A stretch of DNA of 20,192 bases, from contig MNCI01038361.1 in assembly GCA_015680685.1 (NCBI GenBank), positions 5,950-26,141 on the forward strand, in the 5' to 3' direction. A program made the position numbers and the translations under genes. Under the pieces are notes generated by a model that was not told the origin of the DNA, searched no databases, and worked only from the letters and a program-made list of their open reading frames with translations. This document shows positions 10,560-18,239 of the stretch, in pieces. This stretch comes from Gnetum montanum. Its lineage: Eukaryota; Streptophyta; Gnetopsida; Gnetales; Gnetaceae. Each line of letters opens with the position of its first letter. Positions within the stretch are counted from its first letter, which is position 1.

Positions 10560-11790
10560 CCCTCCATGAAACCTCGATGACAACCACAGAGGCAACTGAA
10601 CCTAAAGCTTAAGAAAGTGGTTAAAGAAGAAATTGAACAACTTCTAAAAGCTAGGTTCATCTATCCCATTACTGATAGTCAATGGGTTAGTCCATTAGTC
10701 ATTGTGCCCAAAAAGGGAGGTAAATGGAGGATGTGTATAGACTTTAGGCTACTAAACATGGCAACATTCAAAGACCACTTCCTATTACCATTCATCGACC
10801 AAGTTTTAGATACCATTGCAGGGCATTGCTACTATAGTTTTCTAGATGGCTATAGTGGATATAATCAAATTAAAATGGCACTAGAAGACCAAGCCAAGAC
10901 TACATTCACAAGTCCTTGGGGGACATTTGCATATAAGTAGATGTCGTTTGTCTTGTGCAATGCCCTAGCAACATTTCAACATTTGGTTCTAAGTATATTT
11001 CAGTGGCAAATAGGAAATGGTATGGAGGTCTTTATGGATGATTTCTCCACCTATGGAGTGGACTTTGAACAAGCATTAGACCAATTAGAGAAAGTACTAA
11101 AATGATGTGTAGAAACCAACTTAAGGCTCAACTGGCAAAAAAGCCATTTAATGGTCCAAGAAGGCATTGTATTAGGGCACAAGATTTCACAAACAAGGAT
11201 AGAAGTAGATCTTGAAAAGATTAATGTTATTCAAAGAATCACTCATCAACCTAAAATTGTAAAAAACACCTTATCATTCCTTGGACATATTGGCTATTAT
11301 AGATGCTTCATTGAAAACTTTTCAAGGATTGCTAAACCTTTGGTAGAACTAACAAAGAAGGACGTACCTTTTGAATGGACCAAGGAATGTGAGCTAGCCT
11401 TCCAAAACTTAAAAAAGAAGCTTGTAGAAACACCTATTCTACAAGCTCCTAACTGGTCCAAACTGTTCCACATAATGATCAAAAACATCCCTATTACATC
11501 CATTGTGCAAGTTGAAGTATCATTGGTGCACAACTCAATTATACCACAATGGAAAAAGAGTTAATGGTTGTGGTGTTTGCACTAGAAGAATTTAGGCACT
11601 ATGTATTGGGCTATAAGATATTTGTACATATGGATCATAGTGCTATTTCGGTTCCTAATGAATAAACCAATGGTGAGCCCTTGCATCATACAATGGCTTG
11701 AGATCTTACAAGAGTTTGATCTTACGATGATTGATTGTAAAGGCACCAATAATGTTGTTGTTGATCATTTATCTCGGTTGCAATGGGACA
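10560..11790 (+). pseudogene. Reverse transcriptase and RNase H remnant
   Basis: RT blocks appear in the right order: KARFIYPITDSQWVSPLVIV, WRMCIDFRLLN, FLDGYSGYNQI, TSPWGTFAYK, LCNALATFQ, then FMDD (11031-11042, catalytic aspartates intact), LGHKIS and the connection domain to about 11460. Stops at 10578-10580, 10938-10940 and 11103-11105 interrupt it; two are TGA where Arg (CGA) is expected. RNase H starts with a gap: only about 24 residues separate FHIM from NYTTMEKE, where relatives have about 44, and the CDAS motif holding the first catalytic Asp is missing. The remainder (EFRHYVLGYKIFVHMDH to NNVVVDHLSRL, 11580-11780) is present with a frame slip near 11645. Confidence 0.85.
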
Positions 11791-12059
11791 ACAAAGAGGA
11801 TGAATATCCAATTTCTAACCATTTCCCTGATGAACTCCTCTTTGTATGTGTGATAAACAATCACTTACCCATTGATACAAATGGGTATAGTAGCATTCTC
11901 ACTTATCTACTTACACAAGAAACACCACAAGGGTTAGACATTAAAAAGAAACAACAAGTTCTTCATTGATCCAAATATTTCATGGAAATTAATGGACACC
12001 TTTATAAGGTATGTCTTGATGACTTGGTTCGATGGTGTGTTCTCGATGTAGATTAATTG

Positions 12060-13110
12060 CAAGTTCTCCAAGATGCTCATGAGGGTCCTTGTGGGGGCCA
12101 TTATGCTAAGAGATGAACAACCATTAAAATCTTGCTTGTAGGATATTATTGGCCTACATTGTTCCAAGATGCTCATCATTTCATCCAATCTTGTGAGTGC
12201 TACCAATGTGATGGAGGAATGACTACTAGAATGGAGGGACCACAATAATGGATTCAACCTTTAGAACCCTTCAACATATAGGGAATTGATTTTATGGGGC
12301 CTATTACACTAATGTCCAATGGAAAAGTGTACATTGTTGTTACTGTTGACTATTTTACCAAGTGGGCAGAAGCAACCGATGTTATGGGTTGTACATCATC
12401 TACCATTGCACGATTTGTTTAACAATAAATCGTAAAAACATTTGGCATGCCTTGTGCACTTATTTCTCACAATGGTACACATTTCACAGGTGTGACTTTT
12501 CGAAAGTTAATGCAATGCTTAGGAGTTGAGCATAAATTGACTACACCATATCATCCTCAAGCGAATGGTCAAGCCAAAGTCACCAATAGGGAGATCACAA
12601 AAATATTAACATGAACCATTAGTAAGTATAGGCGAGACTAGAGCACCAAACTGAATGATGCTTTTTGGGCATACTACTCCACATGGAACCCTCCTATTGA
12701 CTACTCTCCCTATGAGTTAGTGTATAGAAAACTTCCAACACTTCCTATTCAAGCTAAGCTTTGTACACTATCCACAACATGTGACCTTAACCTTGACCTC
12801 AATCTAGCACAAAAAGAATAGTTAATGAACCTTAACTTGCTAGATGAGAATCGACTAGCCGCCTTGTCATCCAATGAACTGCACAAGGCCTTTAACAAAC
12901 AATGTCATGACCTAAGGATTAGGAAAGTCAAATACCAACCAGGAGATAAGGTTCTTTATTGGAATCCCACACATATACCAAAATGAACTAAATTTCAAAC
13001 ACTATGGGAAGGACCTTATATCATTCATGAAAATTTTTCTTTAGGGGCCATGATGATCTACAAACCTGAAAGCCAAAATAAGAAGTTATTGGTCAACATC
13101 TAGCAAACCA
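12060..13110 (+). pseudogene. Ty3-type integrase remnant
   Basis: N-terminal HHCC zinc region (12085-12210, ending CECYQC), core domain starting GIDFMGPI (12285), KWAEA, a GMPCALIS block, TPYHPQANGQ, and a C-terminal part with LLDENRLAAL, AFNKQ and GDKVLYW (to about 13110). The first catalytic Asp is kept. The second, expected in an S-D-x-G motif, is His (CAC, 12468-12470), and the catalytic Glu expected after NGQA is Lys (AAA, 12576-12578). Stops at 12110-12112, 12246-12248, 12279-12281 and 12420-12422 and others break the frame. Confidence 0.85.
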
Positions 13111-15130
13111 AACCCTTCCATGAGCCTAAGATAGCTAGTACTAATACTACCTTTGTTGGTGGACAACCATGCTCATTATTTCAGATCTCCTCCTTCCAAT
13201 TTAGTCATGGGGGAGATGGCCACCAATGCTAACCATTCTAAGCCCTCAGTTCCTTTGCTTTTTTTGTTTTACACATTGTTTATCTTTACTTATTTTTGTT
13301 TTATACCATTGTTAACATTTTTACTGTTTCTTTATTTGATTTATTCTTATTCGTCACATAATAAGTGCTCACAATGGTGGGTTGTATTATAATAAGTGTT
13401 GATTGCTAATGTTGGTTTTTACCTTTGACTTTGAATGTTGATGCTAAGATATGGTTTTTTTTTATAAAATAGGCAATGAGTCCACGTCACCTAATTATTC
13501 ATGCAACTCTATGGTCTCCCTTGTTCTAGAAATGTGCTATTCCTTTTCTAAGAAAACTTATTAATGAATTGGTGCCTTAGTACTCTTCAAACCAAGGCAA
13601 GATTTAAATGGATGGAAAAAGGTGTGACCTCAAGGGGATTCCATGCATTTGTGCTAGTTATTCTTTGGGGGCACTTAGATGTTTTTCATAAAGTCCTCTG
13701 CCATTCCACTATCAACTAATATATTAGAAAGTTGACTAAATCAAATAAGTCTTTGCATGGTGTGGTTCTCACAAAAAAAAACTGGTGAGAATTCAAAGCA
13801 CACCCCTTAGATATAATAAAGAAACATGGGCTACAAGCACTAGTTATGGAACTGGAAAGACATGTTATCCATGTCTGAAGGTTCCCTCTAACTAAGGCCC
13901 TTTCTCACTTCCTACTACTCTATCTTTCTCTTGATGGAATGGTGGTGACTCTGTGGATGCATTCTTGTTACTTTAGGAGGATGGGTTGGTGAAGTGTGTT
14001 GAGGCAAGCTCACTGGATATGGATAGTTGAATCTGGATTTGGACCGAATTTTATTAAGTCACCTTAACCACATATTACACAAGGGACTTTACACCACCTT
14101 AATTTTGGGACTCCATCCCATTCTCTCCTCTCTTTCCGTATTTCTTTCCACATTCCACCTCATTGCCAGTTTTATGATGAGTCTATATCTTGGTTGATGC
14201 ATTGTTAGTCTTCAAAAAAATTCTTGTGGGTAAGCTCTTAACCTTTGTTCCCATATGTCATTCTGAGAGCCTATGAACTCATTGGTTTGTACGTTTGTCA
14301 GGGCATTCAGGGCATGAGCCTACTTTGGGTAGGACCCATTGGCATTTCTTTTGGTTGCAATTCTTAAACTCATTCCCTTCAACATTTCATGCAATCAACT
14401 ATTTCTCATTCACCCCATCAATGGCATCCATTTTTTCTTTTGTTTTATTGGGTTCACTATTGTTATTTCTCTTATCCTTCTTGTTGTTTAAAGTTTTCCA
14501 TCCTATTGCTACTAGAGATTTGCTCGTAGTCATGGGGGCCTTGTCACAAATTTTTCCATTCCATAATTATCTTACCCTTACATCTTGGGTAGTTATTAGT
14601 CATAAACCTCTAACCCAGTATTTGCCATACCCACAACCTAGACAATGTGCTTTATATCGAGGCAAGGTTTCAGCTACATTAGGTTTTATCTACCCTTGCT
14701 AATCCATGAGTGTGTTGTGTGTGTAGATGGCGATTACACGAACAATGGACTGGGATAAGAGGTAGCACTCAAGATGGACTGGAGTTGGAGCGTTTATCCA
14801 AGGAACAAGTTTGGACATTTGGCTATGGATAAATCATAGTGTGCATAGTTTCAACATCGGCAGCAATGCGCCTCATTTTCTCTCTCTCTCTCTCTCTCAC
14901 TCTCTCTCTCTCTTCAAGCTATCAAATGAGGGTCTAGATGTCATTTATATATAGTGTTCACCACATAGGGCATGAACACCAATGCTGTAATATATTTGTC
15001 GATCTGTTCCCCAGGCACTTTGAGTCTGTCATCCCATGTCATCATTAGTTGTTATTTAGTCAATAATCCCATACCTTCTTAATATTTTGTAAGGAACTCG
15101 AGGAAGAGTTTTCATTCAGTCATAGGGGTA
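13111..15130 (+). other. 3' internal region of the Ty3-type element, unassigned
   Basis: Two kilobases between integrase and the 3' LTR, the place where Athila-type elements carry an envelope-like frame. Two open frames contain strongly hydrophobic stretches: 13153-13392 (79 codons, roughly residues 34-66 hydrophobic) and 14295-14702 (135 codons, membrane-like segment around residues 43-66). I recognise neither protein. A purine-rich run (15091-15106) and AGGGGT just before the LTR are weak polypurine-tract candidates. The rest shows no clear signal. Confidence 0.5.
14879..14914. repeat. (CT)n microsatellite
   Basis: A nearly pure CT dinucleotide run with one CA interruption, inside the 3' internal region of the Ty3-type element. 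Confidence 0.95.
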
Positions 15131-15440
15131 TGATGAGCTACGATATCGGGGCCACGATATCGCATCCACAATATTGGATCCTGCTAATCGATATCAGACA
15201 TCCGATATCGGGACCTATCTCATTGCCTATAAATAAGAGGCGGGCGCACTTGGTTTGGAAATTAGTTCTTAGTCCCTTACCTAAACTCTTGTCATACGAG
15301 TAAGCTTGGGAAGACAACGATTGCCTAACCCATCCTTGTTCTGTGAAGGCGCATAAGCACTTAGTCCTTGGAGTTTGACCAAATCGCACATAACACTTGT
15401 ATTTGTATGGTTGAGCGTAGGGGTACCTCGCCACTCATCA
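15131..15440 (+). repeat. 3' LTR (LTR C), 310 bp, internally deleted
   Basis: TGATGAG start and CTCATCA end, followed by the target duplication. Compared with the 5' LTR it lacks about 520 bp (6217-6736 of LTR B; junction near 15291-15293) including AATAAA and most of U5, but has one extra 14-bp U3 unit (15138-15151), giving five cores at 15142, 15156, 15170, 15190 and 15204. TATA at 15228-15235 is kept. A 98-codon minus-strand frame across it is an LTR shadow. Confidence 0.9.
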
Positions 15441-15445
15441 TCTAT

Positions 15446-15535
15446 GTTTCACTTATTTCAAGTTCTAACATCCCTATATATCCTAGGGTATATAGTCAAA
15501 TAGTTTTAGGTTGAACACCCCATATAAATATTCAT
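15446..15535 (+). repeat. tRNA-like repeat, left arm, second part
   Basis: It continues 5950-6069 once the Ty3 element and one target duplication are removed. GTTTCACTTATTTCAAGTTCTAACATCC pairs with 15647-15675 on the other strand, and the ATATCCTAGGGT...TAGTTTTAGGTT part pairs more loosely with 15545-15590. Confidence 0.65.
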
Positions 15536-15539
15536 TATG

Positions 15540-15800
15540 TAAAATGTTGGAACATAAAACAATTTAACTAAAGTGCACCCTAGGACATATAACCAACATG
15601 ATATATTAGAAAACGTATAAAGGAGTATAACAATGTCTCAAGTGTGGAGGGTGTTAGAACCTAAAATAAGCGAAACATAGGTACACCCCAATATATATAG
15701 TCCAATTAGAACTTTATGCAACTTAGCATTGCCCACTAGAATTGAACCCATGACTTAGAGCTTCCAAATCAAGTGTCTTACCACTAAGCTAACACCTCAT
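15540..15800 (-). repeat. tRNA-like repeat, right arm (SINE-like)
   Basis: Minus-strand 15798-15733 resembles a tRNA gene: GAGGTGT, then A-box TAGCTTAGTGG (15791-15781), about 43 nt to a B-box GGTTCAATTCT (15748-15738), the normal tRNA spacing. Roughly 190 bp of tail follows, ending near TTTTATGTTCCAACATTTTACAT (15565-15543). It could be a tRNA-derived SINE or a non-autonomous repeat that captured a tRNA-like head. It is inverted relative to the left arm. Confidence 0.65.
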
Positions 15801-16065
15801 TGTTCAATGTCGCAAGTGTGCCTCTAATTAATAACATATTACCTAGAAATTTTTAGACATAGAGCTATCCACTTGAGCCACCTTTGATGGGCTAAATATT
15901 TATTATGTGTTGTATACTATCATCATCATCATTCCAGTTTTAAGGTATGTTCTCCCTCCTAGCTAAACTTTGGATGATTGAGAAGCATTAGAAGAAAAGA
16001 AAACCAAAATTCAAGAGTTAAGAAGGAAGTGGTAGGAAAGTTGTGGTCAAATGTGGTAGGCACAT

Positions 16066-16093
16066 ATATGTATGTATGTATGTATATGTATAT
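16066..16093. repeat. (GTAT)n microsatellite
   Basis: TATGTATGTATGTATGTATATGTATAT, a short imperfect tetranucleotide run inside the right inverted-repeat arm. The left arm lacks it. Confidence 0.9.
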
Positions 16094-16125
16094 TTGAAGT
16101 ATTTTAGAGGTAATCAACTAGAGTT

Positions 16126-16390
16126 AGAAGTTTCTTATCTTACAACTACTAAAATTCCAATCATATCTCTCAACTTACTTAGCAAGCTTGTTTGAGTTCA
16201 CATTGAGTTAGAATAGAAAGTGGAGGATAGAGTAATCTCCATGGAGAAGAGTGCACATATAGGTTGTGGCTCATGAACTCTTAAGGATGAGGAGCATATT
16301 TTTCTTAATTATCCTTTCATTGAACATTTACGACAAAAGTATCCTACTATAACAAGAAGTTTGTATGATCTATTTTTATTGCATCCAGCA
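16126..16390 (+). pseudogene. LINE-like reverse transcriptase zinc tail (right inverted-repeat arm)
   Basis: Plus-strand sequence from AGAAGTTTCTTATCTTAC to about 16390 aligns with the minus strand of 5597-5870. The translated end (LKDEEHIFLN, then HLRQKYPTITRSLYDLFL) is recognisable as the EDE-x-H-F zinc tail, but the last zinc Cys is Tyr and an earlier stop breaks the frame. Fragment only. From 16400 to 16620 no feature was recognised. Confidence 0.6.
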
Positions 16391-16619
16391 ATGGTGCGTA
16401 GCCACTTTATTGAATCTATATTTATTTTCCATAAGATAAATTTATTGCTTATCCAATAGATCTTTTTTGTTCTACAAATAACTTCAAATTAATAATAGAT
16501 ATGCCAATTTAGACATTAGGTTTCAAGCATTGATGTGAGTTCTTAAGGAACTTGATGTAATTGTCTTAATGTTATGGTTTAAAGTACACATACTAAAACT
16601 TTTGGTTCCAATAACCTTC

Positions 16620-16790
16620 AAAATTATTGTTTTATGTTCCAATGTTATAATTATTCCATCATCATTGTCTTTATGCCCAAATTAGCAATGAGGTGTTAGT
16701 CAAGTAGCAAGACCCTTAATTTAGAAACTCTAAGTTATAGGTTTGATTTTGATAAGCAATGCTAAGTTATAAGGTGCTACTTTGATTATA
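16620..16790 (+). repeat. Third, direct-orientation tRNA-like repeat copy
   Basis: 16690-16775 (GAGGTGTTAGTCAAGTAGCAAGAC...) parallels the head of the minus-strand copy at 15798-15720, including a decayed B-box (GGTTTGATTTT) and the shared CAATGCTAAGTT. Just before it, GTTTTATGTTCCAA (16629-16642) matches the tail of that same copy, as if the tail of one unit abuts the head of the next. Confidence 0.55.
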
Positions 16791-16895
16791 TGTCTTAGGA
16801 ATAAGCATATTTTACTACTAAGGTAAAACAAAAGCAGCATGTTTTACTGCGAACGCTGCACCTCACCAATAATACAATGTTATTCATTATTTTTA

Positions 16896-17040
16896 TCTTT
16901 GACAAGGAACGTATGATAGTCAGCCGGCACGTGATATCGTGTTGGAAAAACGAAGATGTATCCTGTCTTTGAAAAGTAACGTATGATAGTCAACCGGCAC
17001 GTGATATCGCATGAAACGCAATATCGTGGTGGAAAAACTA
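16896..17040. repeat. 70-bp tandem duplication downstream of the GLP gene
   Basis: Copy 1 (16896-16965) and copy 2 (16966 to about 17050) share TCTTTGA(C/A)AAG and GTATGATAGTCA(G/A)CCGGCACGTGATATCG. Copy 2 carries an additional stretch between two ATATCG hexamers that copy 1 lacks. Each copy contains a palindromic G-box CACGTG (16929-16934 and 16999-17004). Open frames on the minus strand here (16880-17123) are repeat artefacts. Confidence 0.85.
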
Positions 17041-17189
17041 ACATGTAGCTTGAAAGTTGAAACGTTAACATATAATGGGTAAGGTGGGTCCGGATCCTGC
17101 GAACGCTTCGGTGTGTTTAACACGCATTAGAGCATCGCTGTTGCGGCAACACCTCAAGAGAAATGTCATACGCGAAACAGATGAACCGT

Positions 17190-17195
17190 TTTATT
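17190..17195 (-). terminator. Candidate poly(A) signal of the GLP gene
   Basis: AATAAA on the minus strand, 180 nt past the stop codon, in the same ATTAAATAAAA context as downstream of the GLP pseudogene. The interval 17041-17374 is otherwise the presumed 3' UTR and flank; the plus-strand 79-codon frame there looks spurious. Confidence 0.5.
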
Positions 17196-17374
17196 TAATC
17201 AATAATGATGAAGACATTCACAACACAACAACAGAAAGTGGCCGAGCGAAGCGAGTAGAAAAAGCCGATGGAGGACTGGACATACTAGATAGTCCTCTTA
17301 TTCTATCCTGCTGAGATAATGACAACGACAGACTTGATGAGAGGAAATGACAATAATAGTAAGAATAATGAGAA

Positions 17375-18055
17375 TCAACCACAGAGCTGCTTGCGGATGT
17401 TGGCGATCTCCTCAGAGTCGAGCTTGAACGATTTCTCCAGCACAGCGTCAGTAATGGGTGGACTGGAGTTAAAGAGCACCGAGGGCAGGATGGACGCTCC
17501 GGGGTTCTGCGAGTTCAGTCCGGATATGGAAGACGCCGTGGTTTTGCCAAGGTTCAACAGAAAGTGAGTGAGGCCGCGGGGGAAGACGAATATATCGCCA
17601 GCATACAGCTTCTCCTGGAAGAGCTTGTTAGTGGTATCCACAAATCCCACAAGAACAGGCCCGCCCTGCATCAGAAACACGAACTCGGTGGCCCGCGGAT
17701 GGTTATGCGGTGGCACCACGCCGCCCACGGCGAAATCGATGCGGGCGAGGCTCAAGCCCTGCGTGTTGCCACCAGGCAAATTCATGGCATTCGTGATTGT
17801 CACAACGCTGCCGAACAATGCGCTCGGCATTGCCGCCTTTGCCAGAGCCGACGTCTTGAAATCGGCGGCTTTAGCAAGGTTTGGATTGAGGCAGGGTACA
17901 CCGTTTATGAATATGCCCTTTGCGTTGGCATTGTCTGCCACGCAGAAATCCTGCAGAGGATCCTCGTCCGCTGCATCAACTGCGACAGCTGCCCACGCTG
18001 CCAATGCCATCATTAGTAACAGTGCCTGCTGCGTCCTCCTCATCTTCCTGGCCAT
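17375..18055 (-). CDS. Germin-like protein (secreted cupin)
   Basis: An apoplastic GLP; the family binds Mn and forms very stable oligomers, with members showing superoxide dismutase, oxalate oxidase or no known activity. I chose ATG at 18055 (226 residues): it has A at -3 and G at +4. The frame is open 12 nt further upstream but begins TTG, not ATG. Residues 11-28 form a signal peptide, likely cut near VDA/AD. Cys38 and Cys55 are the conserved disulfide pair. Cupin box 1 (residues 111-131) supplies His117, His119 and Glu124; box 2 (153-168, GDIFVFPRGLTHFLLN) supplies His164; all four metal ligands are present. One N-glycosylation sequon lies at Asn196. Length is normal and there is no intron. 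GC content is far above the surroundings. Whether it is an SOD- or oxalate-oxidase-type GLP cannot be told from sequence alone. Confidence 0.95.
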   Translation of the reverse strand: MARKMRRTQQALLLMMALAAWAAVAVDAADEDPLQDFCVADNANAKGIFINGVPCLNPNLAKAADFKTSALAKAAMPSALFGSVVTITNAMNLPGGNTQGLSLARIDFAVGGVVPPHNHPRATEFVFLMQGGPVLVGFVDTTNKLFQEKLYAGDIFVFPRGLTHFLLNLGKTTASSISGLNSQNPGASILPSVLFNSSPPITDAVLEKSFKLDSEEIANIRKQLCG

Positions 18056-18149
18056 AGTAGTTATCAAGATGTTGCTTCTGCTTCTTCTATCTATGAAAGG
18101 ATGCTTTGCTTTGTGAGTGGGTTGCAGGCTTGCAGCACGTATGGTGTCA

Positions 18150-18156
18150 TTTTATA
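18150..18156 (-). promoter_or_regulatory. TATA box of the GLP gene
   Basis: TATAAAA on the minus strand, 95 nt upstream of the chosen ATG. A start site about 30 nt downstream would give a 5' UTR of roughly 65 nt, usual for plants. Confidence 0.7.
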
Positions 18157-18210
18157 GGCAGCCACCGCAATTCGATCCTGCGGTGCTCTCCTCTTCTCTT
18201 CTGGTAGATT

Positions 18211-18222
18211 ACGTGGGTCAAG
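18211..18222 (-). promoter_or_regulatory. Overlapping W-box-like and ABRE-like motifs
   Basis: Minus strand TTGACCCACGT: a W-box core TTGACC (WRKY site) sharing bases with CCACGT (an ACGT-core bZIP site), about 55-65 bp upstream of TATA. The motifs are short, so function is inference; stress-responsive GLPs often carry such sites. Confidence 0.4.
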
Positions 18223-18239
18223 GGAGGACGTTAATTCCT

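Larger units (their letters stand above)
6065..15445 (+). mobile_element. Ty3-type LTR retrotransposon, Tat/Athila-like, non-autonomous, with target duplication
   Basis: The complete outline is visible: target duplication CCTAT (6065-6069) and TCTAT (15441-15445), 5' LTR 6070-6885, primer site 6887-6905, gag, protease, RT-RNase H and integrase remnants in Ty3 order, about 2 kb of 3' internal DNA, and 3' LTR 15131-15440. Athila/Tat affinity rests on the tRNA-Asp-type primer site, the CEICxxxHPxG knuckle after gag, the LADxS...VEDI protease block, FLDGYSGYNQI in RT and the LLDENRLAAL block after integrase. Many stops make it inactive. The LTRs differ at about 30 of 300 aligned bases by hand count, mostly transitions, so the insertion is old. 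Confidence 0.9.

Noticed and set aside
15138-15434. 98-codon minus-strand frame, similar to one at 6066-6362
   Set aside because: Both are antisense reads of LTR sequence; the similarity reflects the LTR pair, not a gene.
15733-15798. A functional tRNA gene
   Set aside because: A and B boxes and their spacing look tRNA-like, but I could not form a convincing acceptor stem, and the copies continue into a shared repeat tail.
16066-16093. CRISPR-like or regulatory repeat
   Set aside because: A simple tetranucleotide microsatellite with no spacers.
16880-17123. Two overlapping minus-strand frames with internal repeats
   Set aside because: Their apparent protein repeats come from the 70-bp DNA duplication.
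17075-17314. 79-codon plus-strand frame downstream of the GLP
   Set aside because: No recognisable content, and it lies in the presumed 3' UTR and flank of the minus-strand gene.
17564-18116. Two long plus-strand frames (150 and 182 codons)
   Set aside because: They lie antisense to the GLP gene; high GC and a conserved coding strand leave open frames on the other strand. No domain is recognisable.
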